The notes: generated by a model from the letters alone, not told the origin. Positions 1-11,801 are shown, counted from the first letter of the stretch. The stretch: 64,000 nucleotides of DNA from Pectinophora gossypiella (GCF_024362695.1 NC_065415.1:15541438-15605437), one strand, 5' to 3'. Program-made: numbers and translations.

Positions 1-300
1 GCTCATGATCTGGAGGTCCGGGTTCGATTCCCGATGGGGACATTGTCGAAATCACTTTGTGAGACTGTCCTATGTTTGGTAAGGACTTTACACGCTTGAA
101 TCACCTGATTGTCTGAAAAAATAAGTTGATTCCGTGCTTCGGAGGGCACGTTAAGCCGTTGGTCCTGGCTATTAGCCGTAAAAATACCTCCACCAACCCG
201 CATTGGAGAATCGTGGAGTATGTTCCATACCCCCACCGGTTGATTGAGGGGAGGCCTGTGCCCAGCAGTGGGACGTATATAGGCTATTTATGTTATGTTT
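1..300 (+). repeat. SINE1-type tRNA-headed SINE, 5' end outside the window
   Basis: B-box-like GGTTCGATTCC at 21-31, the family core GTGCTTCGG...GTTAAGCCGTTGGTCC at about 136-168, and a tail GGCCTGTGCCCAGCAGTGGGACG unlike the usual SINE1 tail. Confidence 0.7.
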
Positions 301-690
301 TATGTAATTTAGGCGTGTTCGAGTATGTAGTCTATGGTACTGTGATGATATGACGTCTTTGACTGGCTGACGCGTTGTTCGTAATTGCCTACTTGACAGT
401 TTTCGGATAAGTGGATGAATGCTTAGATACAGATGGGTTGTTTACAGAGGTTTCTTTTTGTACCTATTAATTTAATTCTTGGGCCTAACAGGATACCTTA
501 ATATAATTTATAGACTAGTTCACCGCAATTTGCAATGGAATATAATATATGTTAGATATTTCGGTGGAAACTGTTTTGGCTTAATGTGTTTAATAGTTTA
601 TATCTTTAAGTAACTATAGTGTAAGCTGTTTGTTTCCTTAATAAAGAAAAAATAAAGTATTTTAAAAATTACAATTGCTTTTTTATACCT
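300..690. other. AT-rich stretch, nothing recognised
   Basis: No coding frame, promoter or clear repeat was seen. Confidence 0.5.
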
Positions 691-900
691 CTTAAAATAT
701 TTTACTTTCTCGAAAAAGCTTTATATAATAGAAAAGAAACACATTTTCCTTCAATTATTTTAAATTTCGCGCGGACTCGGTTGGTCACATGACATTTTGC
801 CCTGTGACGTCACAGTTCAACAGTATATAAAAGTAAGAAAGTAAGTTGAGTTGTTGTAAGTGAGTTGTAAGTATATTTGATTTGATTTGATTTGATTTGA
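690..900. repeat. MITE block with CRE palindrome, TATA box and TTTGA repeat
   Basis: The reverse complement of 54755-54850 lies at 735-815. It contains TGACGTCA (805-812), TATATAAAA (824-832) and then (TTTGA)n at 879-900. It is promoter-like but repeated elsewhere, and no downstream gene was found. Confidence 0.5.
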
Positions 901-924
901 TTCAACAAAGAAACTGTCAAACAG

Positions 925-1022
925 TAAGTATGCCGCAGAAAATTCCACTTGATATTAACTCAAAATTATGGCCTGAATCATCCCCCTTAGTATTCGTTAC
1001 GATGTCATTAACACCCTGTATA
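925..1022 (+). repeat. right half of the ACAGGGTGTTAGTGAC MITE family
   Basis: CAGAAAATTCCACTTGATAT ... ATGTCATTAACACCCTGTA, the same order as at 4860-4940 and 14530-14627. Confidence 0.7.
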
Positions 1023-1320
1023 TTATTATAAATTCGAGGCAAAGTTGAAATTCAGAACGAACTGTCTAAAGTCTATAAAAAAGCACCAATCTTAAAAACT
1101 CCCGGACAAGAAAATGTACACAATTACTAGGCTACAAGTTGGTTTGATATCAACGCATTAATAATATATTATGTATTAAAACAATTTATTAAAATATCAC
1201 TTATTAATACGTTATTAATATCCCAAAGATATCAAGAAGTCCGTGTCCGGATGCATTTTATTTACATTCGTTAATTACTTTGACCTCATTTATAAATGAT
1301 GACATCATCTTATCAATCAG

Positions 1321-1640
1321 TCTTCTTCTATCGTGTGGATTGTGGATTACCAACCCCATCAAACCAATAAGGGTTGTTACTGAGCCGCCATAGGCCCCTG
1401 ACATGACTCATGTAACGACTACGTACTTACATCAGTAAGTAATAACCGTGACCAACGGCTTAATGTGCCTTCCGAAGCACGGATAATCTTACTTTTGGAC
1501 AATCAGGTGATCAGCCTGTAATGTCCTAACCAAATTAGGGATCACAGAGTGATTTTTGTGATATGTCCCCAACGGGATTCTAACCCAGGACCTCCGGATC
1601 GTGAGCCCAACGCTCAACCACTGGACCACGGACGGAGGCC
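1321..1640 (-). repeat. SINE1 copy, near full length
   Basis: On the minus strand: a tRNA-like head with GTCCAGTGGTTGAGC, the family core at about 1452-1480, and a tail GGTTTGATGGGGTTGGT ending in ACACGATAGAAGAAG. Confidence 0.75.
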
Positions 1641-1746
1641 GTTAAATAAAACACTAATAAACAGTCACCGACTGTACTATCCAGATCGCTCCCTGTTACC
1701 TCACATAGGTCGACTTCGTATGATACCTAATCACTTTGTAAAATAA

Positions 1747-1910
1747 ATCATCATCATCATCATCATTATCAGCCGTTCAACCCCCACTGCTGGGCATAGG
1801 CCTCCCCCAAGGATCTCCACGACGATCGGTCCTGCGCTGCCCGCATCCAGCGGCTTACCGCGACCTTCACCAGATCGTCGGTCCACCTTGTAGCGGGCCT
1901 ACCCCACTGA
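1747..1910 (-). repeat. RTE-like LINE 3' end
   Basis: (ATC)n, then CAGCCGTTCAACCCCCACTG and GATCTCCACGACGATCGGTC. It is the same segment as at 57454 and 58301. On the minus strand it reads as the C-terminus of a reverse transcriptase ending in (GAT)n. Confidence 0.7.
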
Positions 1911-2060
1911 GCAAAATGAAACAGTAACAGTGTAAATGAAATAGTAATTTTAAATAGTAATCAAGAGCGAAATGAAACAAATGACTAACACTTAAGTATA
2001 TTATAATTATAAATTAAACATTAACACAATTATAAATAAACAATTCAAGACCTTACGTGT

Positions 2061-2245
2061 CTAATCGTCAAACAATCCCCTCCGAGTTGTTCTAGGCGCA
2101 AAGGTCCCCATTACACTCGCCGCATTACCACGTTGTATGGCGATGGACAACCTTTGCACCAAGAAAGAGCCCGCACGCATATCGGACCCCCTCTCTCTTA
2201 ACCTACGCCCCAGTTCCCTAATGAAGGCTATATTGAGTTGTGATT
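2061..2245 (-). pseudogene. retroelement ORF C-terminal fragment
   Basis: A minus-strand frame reads LNIAFIRELGRRLRERGSDM, then an RAGSFLVQRLSIAIQRGNAA segment, and stops at 2061. The FxRELGRRL...QRxSIAIQRGNAASVxGT pattern is common in lepidopteran retroelement ORFs. It is truncated upstream at about 2245. Confidence 0.5.
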
Positions 2246-2468
2246 AAATCAAATATTCTTTATTCCAACAATTACTTAATTGTGCTTTTTACATAATGAA
2301 CGTCTCATCCGCCTAGAACTACTACAAGAAAAACTTCGGCAAGGCTCTAGACATTCTTTAAAGAAACATAAAATATTGTAATACAATTTAGTAATCTGGC
2401 TGCCTAATGTCATTTTCCAGACAGTTTATAATTGCGTATGGCAAAAAAAGTAAAATATCCTGCGTGGA

Positions 2469-2612
2469 TCATACATCTAGTTTAAGCTCCCTCAACCAAG
2501 TCTCTGCCGCATCCGTCACACAATGCAGCTCGGCTATGTCACCTGGGATTCGGGGTAGAGGGCACTATGTGAGATAGGGTTTGATCCGGGTGACCACATT
2601 CACAGTATGGCG
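2469..2612 (-). pseudogene. Jockey-like LINE C-terminal fragment, frameshifted
   Basis: The minus strand reads PYCECGHPDQTLSHIV, then after one frame change DIAELHCVTDAAETWLRELK and a stop at 2469. C-x-C-x-x-P-D-Q-T-x-x-H is the zinc-knuckle-like tail of Jockey-clade ORF2. Only the terminal 45 or so residues remain. Confidence 0.6.
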
Positions 2613-2873
2613 ACTCCTTAAAGGTTCTGATAAACTTGTGCATTCACTTGTAATGAGCATTTGTGCGAATGTTGAAATACGAGAACATTTTAGCGAGCAT
2701 TCTATCGAGCGTTCTTGCTCATGAAAACATTCATAGCAATGTTTGGCTCTATGCTTGGCTCGGCTCGTTGTTTAGTTCGACAAATATAAAACGGCTAATG
2801 CTCGATGTTCTGTTACAAGTGAATGCTCAAGTCTATCAGCACCTTTAAGCCCCATTTATGATGGTCCCAGACG

Positions 2874-3177
2874 CATTCATCATCATCATCATCATCAGCC
2901 CATTAACGTCCCCACTGCTGGGGCACGGGCCTTCCCTATGGATGGATAGGGAGATCGGGCCTTAAACCATCACGCGGGCCCAGTGCGGACTGATGGTTAT
3001 TAACGACTGCTAATGCAGCCGGGACCAACGGGTTAACGTGCCTTCCGAAGCACGGAGGAGCTCGAAATGAAAACTTTTTTTTTTGTGGTCACCCATCCTA
3101 TGACCGGCCTTTGCGAAAGTTGCTTAACTTCAACAATCGCAGACCGAGCGCGTTTACCGCTGCGCCACCGAGCTCCT
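2874..3177 (-). repeat. SINE2 copy
   Basis: Minus strand: GAGGAGCTCGGTGGCGCAGCGGTAA head, core GTGCTTCGGAAGGCACGTTA, tail ending in CCCAGCAGTGGGGACGTTAA and (TGATGA)n. Confidence 0.85.
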
Positions 3178-3179
3178 CT

Positions 3180-4210
3180 CAGACGCATCAGACGCATTCA
3201 CTAACCTTATAATAGTCTAGAGTACTTAATCCGGTTGTGAGGATCGTATTAGATCCTTTGGGCGCCAATATTTTTCACTGTCCACATCAAAATAGCTTGC
3301 CACAGAACTCAGAAAACGAAATAATGTTTACCTTCTTTTATTATTTCACTTTAAAACTTAACACTCCACCCTCCGCCCGTATCCGGTTCAATCCGGACTA
3401 AACTCGTATTAAACGGTTTAGAAATACGTTGAATATAATATTTTTAAACTTCTTTCATAGCGCGAGTTCTGAATATCGCATTGTGTTCTTTGTTCGTTCC
3501 TGTACAAGTTTTTCCTTTGATATTACTTCCTTACAAACGATTTATGCTGATTGTTTTAGGGTCCTATTTCGAAATAAGAAAACCCGATTTTTAATAAGAA
3601 TATTCGCATCGATATTCGGTTCTCTCTGTAACTACCTCCGCCCGCCGGTGCCCGTACCGGCCAAGTAGTTAATGCCATCTGAATCAAACCTACACTTTAA
3701 AATAAAATACTAATATGTAATAAATAATAATATTTAGATAAAACCTACGACACACATGTACATTTACAACATTAAAATAAACACACATTAATATTTAGTT
3801 GGAATACATAAAGGTATATGGTATGGTATAGGGTGCCGCAGCTCACCAAAAAAGGCCAGGGTACAGTGAAAATTTACCCAAAGTTTTAATCTACTGCAAA
3901 TGAAATGATGATGTGCGTGGAAGATGTCTACTGTTAGTGAAATTTAGAAGGTTCCGTATATTAAAACGACAAACGGGACCCGTTTAAGATCACTCTGACT
4001 TCCCACTGTCACACGCTCCAGTCTAACCTTAATTTAACCATCAGCTTTTATGTCACAAACCTCTACGGAACCTTTCTCAAATAAACGTGCATGACACTTG
4101 TCTACCCTATGCGACTTCGTTGTTCAACGAGATTAATCTTTATCATCCAAGAGGTATTCAGGGCGGGATAAGGAATTTTAATTTCGCTGTACAGATGAAT
4201 ACGAGGTTAT
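3180..4210. other. intergenic, no gene recognised
   Basis: AT-rich with one retroposon scrap near 3640-3690 (CGGCCAAGTAGTTAATGCCATCTG). Open frames are short and have no coding features. Confidence 0.5.
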
Positions 4211-4212
4211 AT

Positions 4213-4663
4213 GTTATACAGGATGTTAGTGACGTCGTAACGAATACTTTGAGGAACGATACAGACTGTCGCAAACTCTTTAGATGGTCAGCGACTGGCT
4301 GGTCTCCGGCCTGTCATGAAATGACATTTTTGTTTTATCTTTTTGTACGTTTTTTTTTTGTTTTCTGTTGACTTTCTGTGGTGCTCTTCTCGCTTATTTT
4401 TTTTTTGTGTCACTAACTCTTTAGTCGGGTGGTGACAGGCCGGAGACCAGCCAGTCGCTTCCCAACTAAAGAGTTTGCGACACAGACTATGATTCTGAAT
4501 GGATATCAAAAAAAAAAATTCTGTCGCAAACTTATGAACCTGAAACTAACTTAAAAAGCCCTTCATGAATTTTCCGACAGGATATTCCTCTTGATAACAA
4601 CTCAGAATCATGCTCTGAATCATCCCCCTCAGTATTTGTTACGGTGTCACTAACCCCATATTT
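4213..4663 (+). repeat. TATACAGG MITE with a second MITE inserted
   Basis: The left end TATACAGGATGTTAGTGACG is near 4213 and the right end TGTCACTAACCCCATA near 4660. It is interrupted by the 4268-4481 element. Confidence 0.6.
4268..4481. mobile_element. 214 bp TIR MITE with 7 bp target duplication
   Basis: Ends GTCGCAAACTCTTTAG and CTAAAGAGTTTGCGAC. A GCGACTGGCTGGTCTCCGGC block is mirrored on the other side. ACAGACT flanks both ends (4261-4267, 4482-4488). Confidence 0.85.
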
Positions 4664-4712
4664 ACTCGTATGGCATCCATGGTATTGGTATTAGCTACCT
4701 GTTCGTACTTGT

Positions 4713-4945
4713 ACGGGGTGTAAGTAACATCGTAACGGTACTAAGGGGATGATTCAGCTCATTATTCTGAGTTAATATCATGTGGAAGTTTAAATCGCAA
4801 AAGTGTAGAATAGAAAATAATTAAAAAACAAACTCAAAAAAGTCATGAATTTTGCGACGGAAAATTCCACTTGATATTAACTCAGAACCATGAGCTCAAT
4901 CCCTCTCAGTATTCGTTACGATGACACTAACAGCCTGTATTATTA
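4713..4945 (+). repeat. TATACAGG-family palindromic MITE
   Basis: GGTGTAAGTAACATCGTAAC on the left is mirrored by GTTACGATGACACTAACAGC on the right. Inner arms are GAGTTAATATCATGTGGAAG and CCACTTGATATTAACTCAG. Confidence 0.7.
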
Positions 4946-5229
4946 TATGTTTGAGAAACTAAGGTTTAACTTCATTTAGATTAGCGAATGAAATGAATTT
5001 GCGGATTGTATGTCTGTTTTAAAATCTTAGTCGTTTGCATCACGCGATACTTTGCAGATTTATAACTAAAGATTATTTATCACAACCTGAACCGTTAGTA
5101 TTGTAACTCTTTGCAAGTAACTTATAATTAAGAAGCCTTACCTCGACGGATATCTTCATCGCTTCACAAAACTTTCGAGAATCGATAACGATAGCTTGGT
5201 AAGGCGATAAAGCGTGGGTACTCAGTTCA

Positions 5230-5560
5230 TCTCGTCCTGCGTTCGTTCATCAGGTTGTGAGAAGCTGCAGTAGTTTTAGGCGGATGAGACGTTCGTTACC
5301 TACTGAATAAAGATATTTTTGAATTTGAATCTTTGCGATAAATGTAACTCTGACTTCACAATTAGGGACTTTCCAATGCATGATCCTCAAAAACAATATA
5401 AATAGCGCTGTAAAAATTTTCCTTCGTTCAACCTTCAAATTTCATGGATGACAGACATGTGCTTTTGTCTTTGTTTTTGGGTATAAATGATGACCCATTT
5501 TATTACACCCAGGCACAATTACATCTTCCACCCATTATTATTCTGACCAAATAAAAAGAA
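5230..5560. repeat. repeat scraps shared with 2290, 20270, 37860 and 52860
   Basis: AAGCTGCAGTAGTTTTAGGC and GGATGAGACGTTCGTTACC match in inverse the region after the palindrome at 37856-37890. 5400-5520 shares ATGGATGACAGACATGTGC with 20310 and 52905. Confidence 0.5.
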
Positions 5561-5721
5561 GCAATATAGGTAGCAACATAATTCTTCCTCTATACAAAAT
5601 GTGATCCAAATATTTATGTTATGAACATCCATCAATGTACCCTTTTCAAAAGCAAATGAAGAGTATTTATATTTCTAATATTATAATTATTTTTATTTAT
5701 TATTATAATGCTTCTTCCATT

Positions 5722-5895
5722 GCATTGTATTTTGGAATAATTATGTACGGTCACGAGCATTAATATGTATACACTTTGGTACCATGTCACATTAACTTTT
5801 TTGACAAATTGAACTGTAAGTCTCACTAAATGTCAAATATATTAGTGCGACAGAGTCCTAAAGTGGGTAAGTACATTATATTGCTCATGACTATA
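5722..5895 (-). repeat. MITE copy A (pair with 8049-8215)
   Basis: The reverse complement of the 8.1 kb copy: CACATTAACTTTTTTGACAA, ACTAAATGTCAAATATATTA and CTAAAGTGGGTAAGTAC. Confidence 0.65.
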
Positions 5896-6079
5896 CTCGA
5901 GTAATGAGAAAATAGGTAATTATCACGTTAAAACTCGACAGCGCCATCTATAGTATTTTTGGGTAACGGCCTAGAAAGGCTGCGTCTCTATTTTCAGTCC
6001 ATTTTTTATAAGAAAAGCTTACATGGAAAAATAAAGAAGACGAACATCGTGTCTTAATAAGGAAGTCAAAGAATTGACC

Positions 6080-6345
6080 CTTCTTCTTCTTATCGTGTGG
6101 GTTGTGAGGTAGAATACCAACCTCATCAACCCTCGTGTCAGGGTTATAGTTGAGCCGCCAAAGGCCCCTGACATGCCTCATGCAACGATAACTCACATCA
6201 GTAAATAGTAACCGGGACCAACGGCTTAACGAAAACCCCTTGATAGAAAGGATAGGAAAAGACAGAAAGAAAGAAAGAAAGGACAGGATACGAAAGGAGA
6301 ATACTACACCGATAAGAGCGTGGCTCTTAAATTAAAGATGACGAT
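6080..6345. repeat. SINE1 tail (-) joined to a LINE C-terminal scrap (+)
   Basis: 6085-6232 is the reverse complement of the SINE1 tail. 6233-6345 ends in ACACCGATAAGAGCGTGGCTCTTAAATT, the same as the LINE tail at 21035-21058. Confidence 0.6.
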
Positions 6346-6629
6346 GAATAATTGTGTAGATATTACTGAAATTGTTTGCCGTAAACATAAACACAGACAG
6401 CCTTTTTACAGCCAAGTTGGTTATAACATTAAAGTATTTACCCTGTAGTAATAAAACTTAACAACGCTATTCGTCAATGGCCGATGGTATCTAGTTTCAG
6501 TTAAAACTGTTTTTAACTTAAGGGATGTTCCTCACGGCGCAAATCGATATCGCATAGATGTGCGATTTTATAGTACAGTTGCTACTATTAAACGACGTTG
6601 TAACAAAAAGTTTGCAATTTGATTTTTTT

Positions 6630-7745
6630 TACATACATACATACATACATACCACAGAATTCCACTTTCTACGATCCTGGTACACCACATTCGCTGCCTG
6701 TTTTACATAATATACCTTTTTTATATACATATATAAACTCACGCCTATTTCCCGTTATATCCCACCAGGGTAAGCAAAGACTATGGAATTCCATTTGCTA
6801 CGATCCTAACATACTTCTCTTGCTTCCTCCACATTCAACAATCGTTTCATACACGCACGCCGATTCAGACTAGATCATACTAAACCTTTTCTAAAGGCAT
6901 CTGCAATTTGGTCAACCTTCGCTTTTTATACTGCTTTCGTAATCCTATTATCCTTCGTCCGCTCTACGTGTCCGAACCAACTTAACATTCCCTTCTCAAA
7001 CTTAGTCACTATATTGTGTTTTAAACCACATCTCTCTCTTATCGCACTGTTTCTCGCTTTATCAGTCAACACCGCAGATGCTACACAAAAGACCTCATTT
7101 CTACAGCGTTAATCCTACTTCCATGCTTCTTCTACCATACCCAACATTCACTGCCGTACTTCAGCGTAGCTACCTTTTAACGACAATAGTTTTGACGTTT
7201 CATAAAATGTATATCTACAGAGGTAGGTTGTCATTTACCTTATTCCATACACCGAAGATTCCATACAAAAAGCTCATTGTTGTCGTTTACCACCTAACGC
7301 GTAAAGTGCACACGAGACACAATACGCGCGTTCTCTCCCTTGCTTCTTAGAGCTTGTCCAGAAAGGGCGAGCATTTGGGAAAATTTTGGCGCTCCATTGC
7401 CCTCGATACGTGCACTCGCTCTAAAGTTCGCGCGTTAACTGGACGCAACAAGGCGTCCCTAGTATCTCAACTCGCGCGCAATACGCGCGAGTCGAGAGTC
7501 TGGCGTAGTGCACACGATTTACGCGCGTATTTTGAATTCGCGCGATGCTTGTGGACGCGATGTATTGCTGTCTAGTATCTCACTATCGCGCGAATCGTTT
7601 CGCGGCGAATTCGCCCTTTGTGGACAAGCTCTTAGCGATTTCAGGCCATTTGAGATTAAAGTAAGACCCAGAGGGGGTGAAGTCGCCGCCTGATACGAAT
7701 GGGTGCGGGGCAGAAAGCACCGTTCCATACGTAGTATCATTCTTT
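6630..7745 (-). repeat. LINE 3' fragments and the CGGACACTTCATAC repeat, split by a MITE
   Basis: (ACAT)n, then TTCCACTTTCTACGATCCTGG, CTTGCTTCCTCCACATTCA and CATACACGCACGCCG, the same text as 10003-10300. From about 7250 a second family (CCTAACGCGTAAAGTGC, also at 8480) takes over and resumes after 7635. The interior frames are decayed. Confidence 0.6.
7351..7630. mobile_element. 280 bp CpG-rich TIR MITE, 5 bp target duplication
   Basis: Ends AGCTTGTCCAGAAAGGGCGA and TCGCCCTTTGTGGACAAGCT, flanked by CTTAG (7346-7350, 7631-7635). The interior is full of GCGCG. The empty-site sequence is visible in the sister repeat at about 8533-8541. Confidence 0.8.
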
Positions 7746-8048
7746 ATTCTATGCCTGTATAGGCAACGATTTGAGTATTCAAATCGTCACTTGTTCCGAT
7801 TTTGCACGAATTGCATCGCGTGGGGAGGGTCGCTTATGGTGTGTTTGTGAAAAGGTTACTTATCGCGTGTTGACTACGACACTTAGTTGATGGTCAATGA
7901 CTTTTAAAGATAGACCATGAAACACTGTTGGAAAGTTTTGCCAACTGTAGTATGTAAAGGAATGTCACGGATACGATTCGTGTTCTGATTATTGTTAACA
8001 ATAGTAAATCCTTGGAGAGAAATGTCTAAGACTAGGGCCGATTATGTT

Positions 8049-8215
8049 GGTAGTACATACAGTCATGAGCAATATTATGTACCCACTTTAGAACCCTGTC
8101 GCACTATCATATTTGACATTTAATGAGACTTACGGTTTTATTTGTCAAAAAAGTTAATGTGACATGGTTTCAAAGTGTATACATATTAGTACCCATGACC
8201 GTACATAAATAAACT
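8049..8215 (+). repeat. MITE copy B (pair with 5722-5895)
   Basis: GAGCAATATTATGTACCCAC ... GACCGTACATA, mirrored at 5.7-5.9 kb. Confidence 0.65.
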
Positions 8216-8448
8216 CACGTCTGTAATACAAGGGTGAGTGGAGCTATATCAGCCAGAAATGATTAAAGAAGATAACTTGCAGACACTTTGATACTTAGTC
8301 CTAAAATGGATAATGATGAACTTTATCATGACAAGGTATTTATACAAAATTCTTATTCTCAATGTGGAGGAAGCAAGAGAAGTGTGTCAGGATCGAAACA
8401 AATGGAATTCTATAGTCTCTGCTTACCCCGATGGGAAATAGGCGTGAG

Positions 8449-8998
8449 TTTATGTATGTATGTCTTATTCTCACCTGAGCCACCTAACGCGTAAGTGCGA
8501 GCGAGATGCAGCCTGCGTACTCTTTCCCTTACTCCTTAGCGGCTCGCGGCCATTTAAAGTAAAAACCAAAGGGAGTGAGGTCGGCGCTCAACTCGAATTG
8601 GTGCGGGGCGGAAGATTACCATAATTATTATTTCTTATTCTATGGTCTTCTCTCTTACGACGACCCGATTACTCTAGCCATAGAGGCAGCCAGTCAGCTC
8701 GCGACACCAAACACTTCAGGACCCCGATACCGACCCCGCCGGCGTGGTCGACGATTTCCCTCATTCAGCGCTTATCGCTATCGACCCACTAGGGTCGATT
8801 AATTCTTTCAAATATTTTTCCTCCCAGACGACGCCCTGAGCCGAGGTTCGCGCCCAACTGGGCACCCTCAGGCCTGTTGTCTTAAACGTTGTACCGGGTG
8901 AGAGCCTTCAGCGCTCCCCATTTGTCCGGCCAAGTAGTTAATGCCATCTGCGGCAAATCTACAATAAGTCACGTCAAAAAAAAAAAAAAAGAGGTGGA
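8449..8998 (+). repeat. two joined retroposon families ending in poly-A
   Basis: 8480-8645 is the CCTAACGCGTAAG...ATTCTATG family. 8655-8998 is the CCCGATTACTCTAGCC...AAGTCACGTC(A)n family, also at 28221, 39020 and 55500. Confidence 0.7.
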
Positions 8999-9270
8999 GT
9001 ACCAGCCTCATCAACCCCGGTATCAGGGTTATGATTGAGCTGCCAAAGGCCCCTGACATGGCTCATGTAACGATTACTCACTTACATCAGTAAATAGTAA
9101 CCGGGACCAACGGCTTAATTCTTACTTTCGGACAATCAGGTGATCAGCCTGTAATGTTCTAACCAAACCAGGGATCACAAAGTGATTTTTGTGATATCTC
9201 CCCACCGGGATTCGAACCCGGGACCTCCGGATCATGAGTCAAACGCTCAACCACTGGACCACAGAGACCG
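8999..9270 (-). repeat. SINE1 copy
   Basis: A minus-strand B box (GGTTCGAATCCCGG, about 9208-9221), truncated core, and tail GGTTGATGAGGCTGGTA. Confidence 0.75.
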
Positions 9271-9328
9271 TTATTCTGTGGTTAGAGTCACACAATTAGC
9301 TTTCAGACAGTAATGAATAAGATCTATA

Positions 9329-9396
9329 CAATTGAACTACTCAGTCAATTGAACTACTCAGTCAATTGAACTACTCAGTCAATTGAACTACTCAGT
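9329..9396 (+). repeat. exact 4 x 17 bp tandem repeat
   Basis: The unit CAATTGAACTACTCAGT is repeated four times without change. Confidence 0.95.
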
Positions 9397-9849
9397 ACAA
9401 TCGTACGATACAATTCATCAAAGAGCGAGGTTATCTCTCTTTCCAATGGCAAGGGTAACCTTTGTGAAGTTTCAGCTGTTGACGTCGCGTGCAGACGTCA
9501 TCGACCCGTCGTGATTCACTCGGGCTTCATAGTGCTCATGAGTTTGTTTGTGCACTAATTATAGAAACAATAGCTTCTTTCCTAGAACATTAAGATTAGT
9601 TAATAAGCTCAATACTGATTCTCGCTTTGACCTGTTCTGCAGTAGTACTCAAAGTTTAAAAACCTTGTTGAACAAGGAACCTTATTTAATTTTAGGTTAG
9701 GTAACTGAGCTCGTTTGACATGTAAAATGTTTTAAGTTCACCTGTGGTAGCTTTGTAATTGGCGTTTGCTTACACATATAAATATCTACTTTGTAAAAGA
9801 GGCTGTAAGCTACCCGAATAAAATAAAATAAATAAAAAAATAAACATAA

Positions 9850-10310
9850 TAGTCGTGGTAGCCCAGTTGGTAGAACACTTGTCTCTCACTTTGAGGTCGC
9901 AGGTTCGAATCCAGCACAGACCTAAACCAATGATTGTCGAGTTTGTTTCCGAATTTATGTTTGGATCATAAAATAAATGATTATTACGTCGCACCACGCA
10001 ACAAGCACCACGGAATCCCACTAACTACGATCCTGACATATCACTTTCGTACATACATACATGCATACATAAACTCACGCCTATTTCCCACCAGGATAAG
10101 CAGAGACTATAGAATTCCATTTGCTTCGATCCTGACACACTTCTCTTGCTTCCTCTACATTCATCAACCGCTTCATACACGCACGCCGGTTCATTGTAGA
10201 TCTTACTGAACCTTTTCTAAGGACATCTCCAATTCGGTCAATGCACGTCCTTCTAGGTCTTCTTCTGCCAGCTCTACCACCAACCTTCGCTTTAGCATAG
10301 AATAAAGATA
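9850..10310 (+). repeat. SINE3 head followed by LINE scrap
   Basis: The tRNA-like head GGTAGCCCAGTTGGTAGAAC ... GGTTCGAATCCAGC (9857-9920) continues into the non-tRNA body shared with 61735 (TTATGTTTGGATCATAA). 10003-10310 repeats the LINE text of 6.6 kb. Confidence 0.7.
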
Positions 10311-10394
10311 ACGTACATTCTGTCCCTTATCGATTTCTATCGGCGGGGAGAAAAAAATACCTCACACGACTCTCAGGCTTAGTAGTAGTAAGCC

Positions 10395-10720
10395 ATGATG
10401 TTACATAACATTAACATCCTATATACGTCCCACTGGAGGGCACAGGCTTCTTCTTAATCAACTGGAGAGGCTATGGAGCATACTGCTCCACGCTGCTGCA
10501 CTGCGGGTTGGGGGAGGTTTTTAGACAGTAGCCTCCGTGGTCTAGCGGCCTTGGACTCACGTTTTGGAATTCGCTTTCGTTTGAAAAATAAATCGAGTTT
10601 TGAATATTATCGAAGAGTTTTGTTAGTCAAGACTAAGGGTCTCAGTATTTTTCTTGTTTCTATGATTTAGGGGTCACGTCTAGGGTAATCCTAAGGACGT
10701 GAGCGACTCCAGCCCCCAAT
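10395..10720 (+). repeat. SINE/LINE tail scraps
   Basis: ACGTCCCACTGGAGGGCACAGG tail-like text, then a SINE1 A box (GCCTCCGTGGTCTAGCGG). No gene was recognised. Confidence 0.45.
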
Positions 10721-11077
10721 AGTCTTGTTTTAGGTACGTTTTTCTGTCATTCCAAAGCAATTTTGGACAAAACATCCAAGTTTACATACATCTTCAAACA
10801 ATTCTGCGTTGGGTTGACGTATCTTTATCTGAGGATTGTATTGTTTTGCGTGATAAGGGTCCCTTTGTTCGCTTATCCCGGATCACAGCTCACTTTGTAC
10901 CTGTAGTGGGATGAGTTGCAAATTTTCCGCATTTCCAAACCGCTGCTCGTGAAATAATGAGGTGTTGTTTACACCCTTCTGACGATTCCGATGGGTGGCG
11001 TTTGTCATTTCTGTTGTGTTCATCTTATGTATTTGCTCACTTGGAATATAAGTATTGTGACGGATTGAAAATATCAC

Positions 11078-11396
11078 ATCGCATAAACATTTTGTTTTGT
11101 TTTGGTTTTCCCCGAAGGGCAAGGCAAAGGGAACTATGCCCATACCATGTATCATTTTTTTTTTCTTGACGATGATTAATTAAATGATGAAAGGTGATGA
11201 CGATGAATGATAAAACCTAAGCCCCCACCATCGGAGCAGACTCCTACTCCGAACCCCAAACGAATTAACTCAAAAGTCCGCATAAACTTTCGAGTTATGA
11301 AGCGGCTTCCCGGCACGAAGCGAAAATAGGCAGATACACTTTGTTCATTGAATACTCCAATATAATAACACTCGCGAATGTCTTCTGACTAACTTA
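11078..11396 (+). repeat. local direct duplication, copy 1
   Basis: Matches 11494-11801 nearly base for base through CATCGCATAAACATT, GGTTTTCCCCGAAGGGCAAG and CATCGGAGCAGACTCCTACTC, decaying towards the end. Confidence 0.85.
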
Positions 11397-11493
11397 ATGC
11401 GATCATTAACCACAAAACACCACTTCGTATTAATTATTTAGATTACTCAATGAAGAAAGCAACTGTCCCGTTCCCGTCTCCCGCCGAAAAGCC

Positions 11494-11801
11494 CATCGCA
11501 TAAACATTGTGTTTTGTTTTGGTTTTCCCCGAAGGGCAAGGCAAAGGGAACTATGCCCATACCATGTATCATATTTTTTTTTTCTTGACGATGATTAATT
11601 AAATGATGAAAGGTGATGACGATGAATGATAAAACCTAAGCCCCCACCATCGGAGCAGACTCCTACTCCGAACCCCAAACGAATTAACTCAAAAGTCAGC
11701 ATAAACTTTCGAGTTATGAAGCGGCTTGTTGGCACGGAGCGAAAATAGATAGATATACTTTGTTTATTCAATAGCACTATCGCGAATGTTTTCCGACTAA
11801 C
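11494..11801 (+). repeat. local direct duplication, copy 2
   Basis: Second copy, offset about 416 bp from the first with a unique 97 bp spacer. Confidence 0.85.

Noticed and set aside
9853..9925. tRNA gene
   Set aside because: A and B boxes are present but the sequence continues into a SINE3 body shared with other copies; no intact cloverleaf was confirmed.
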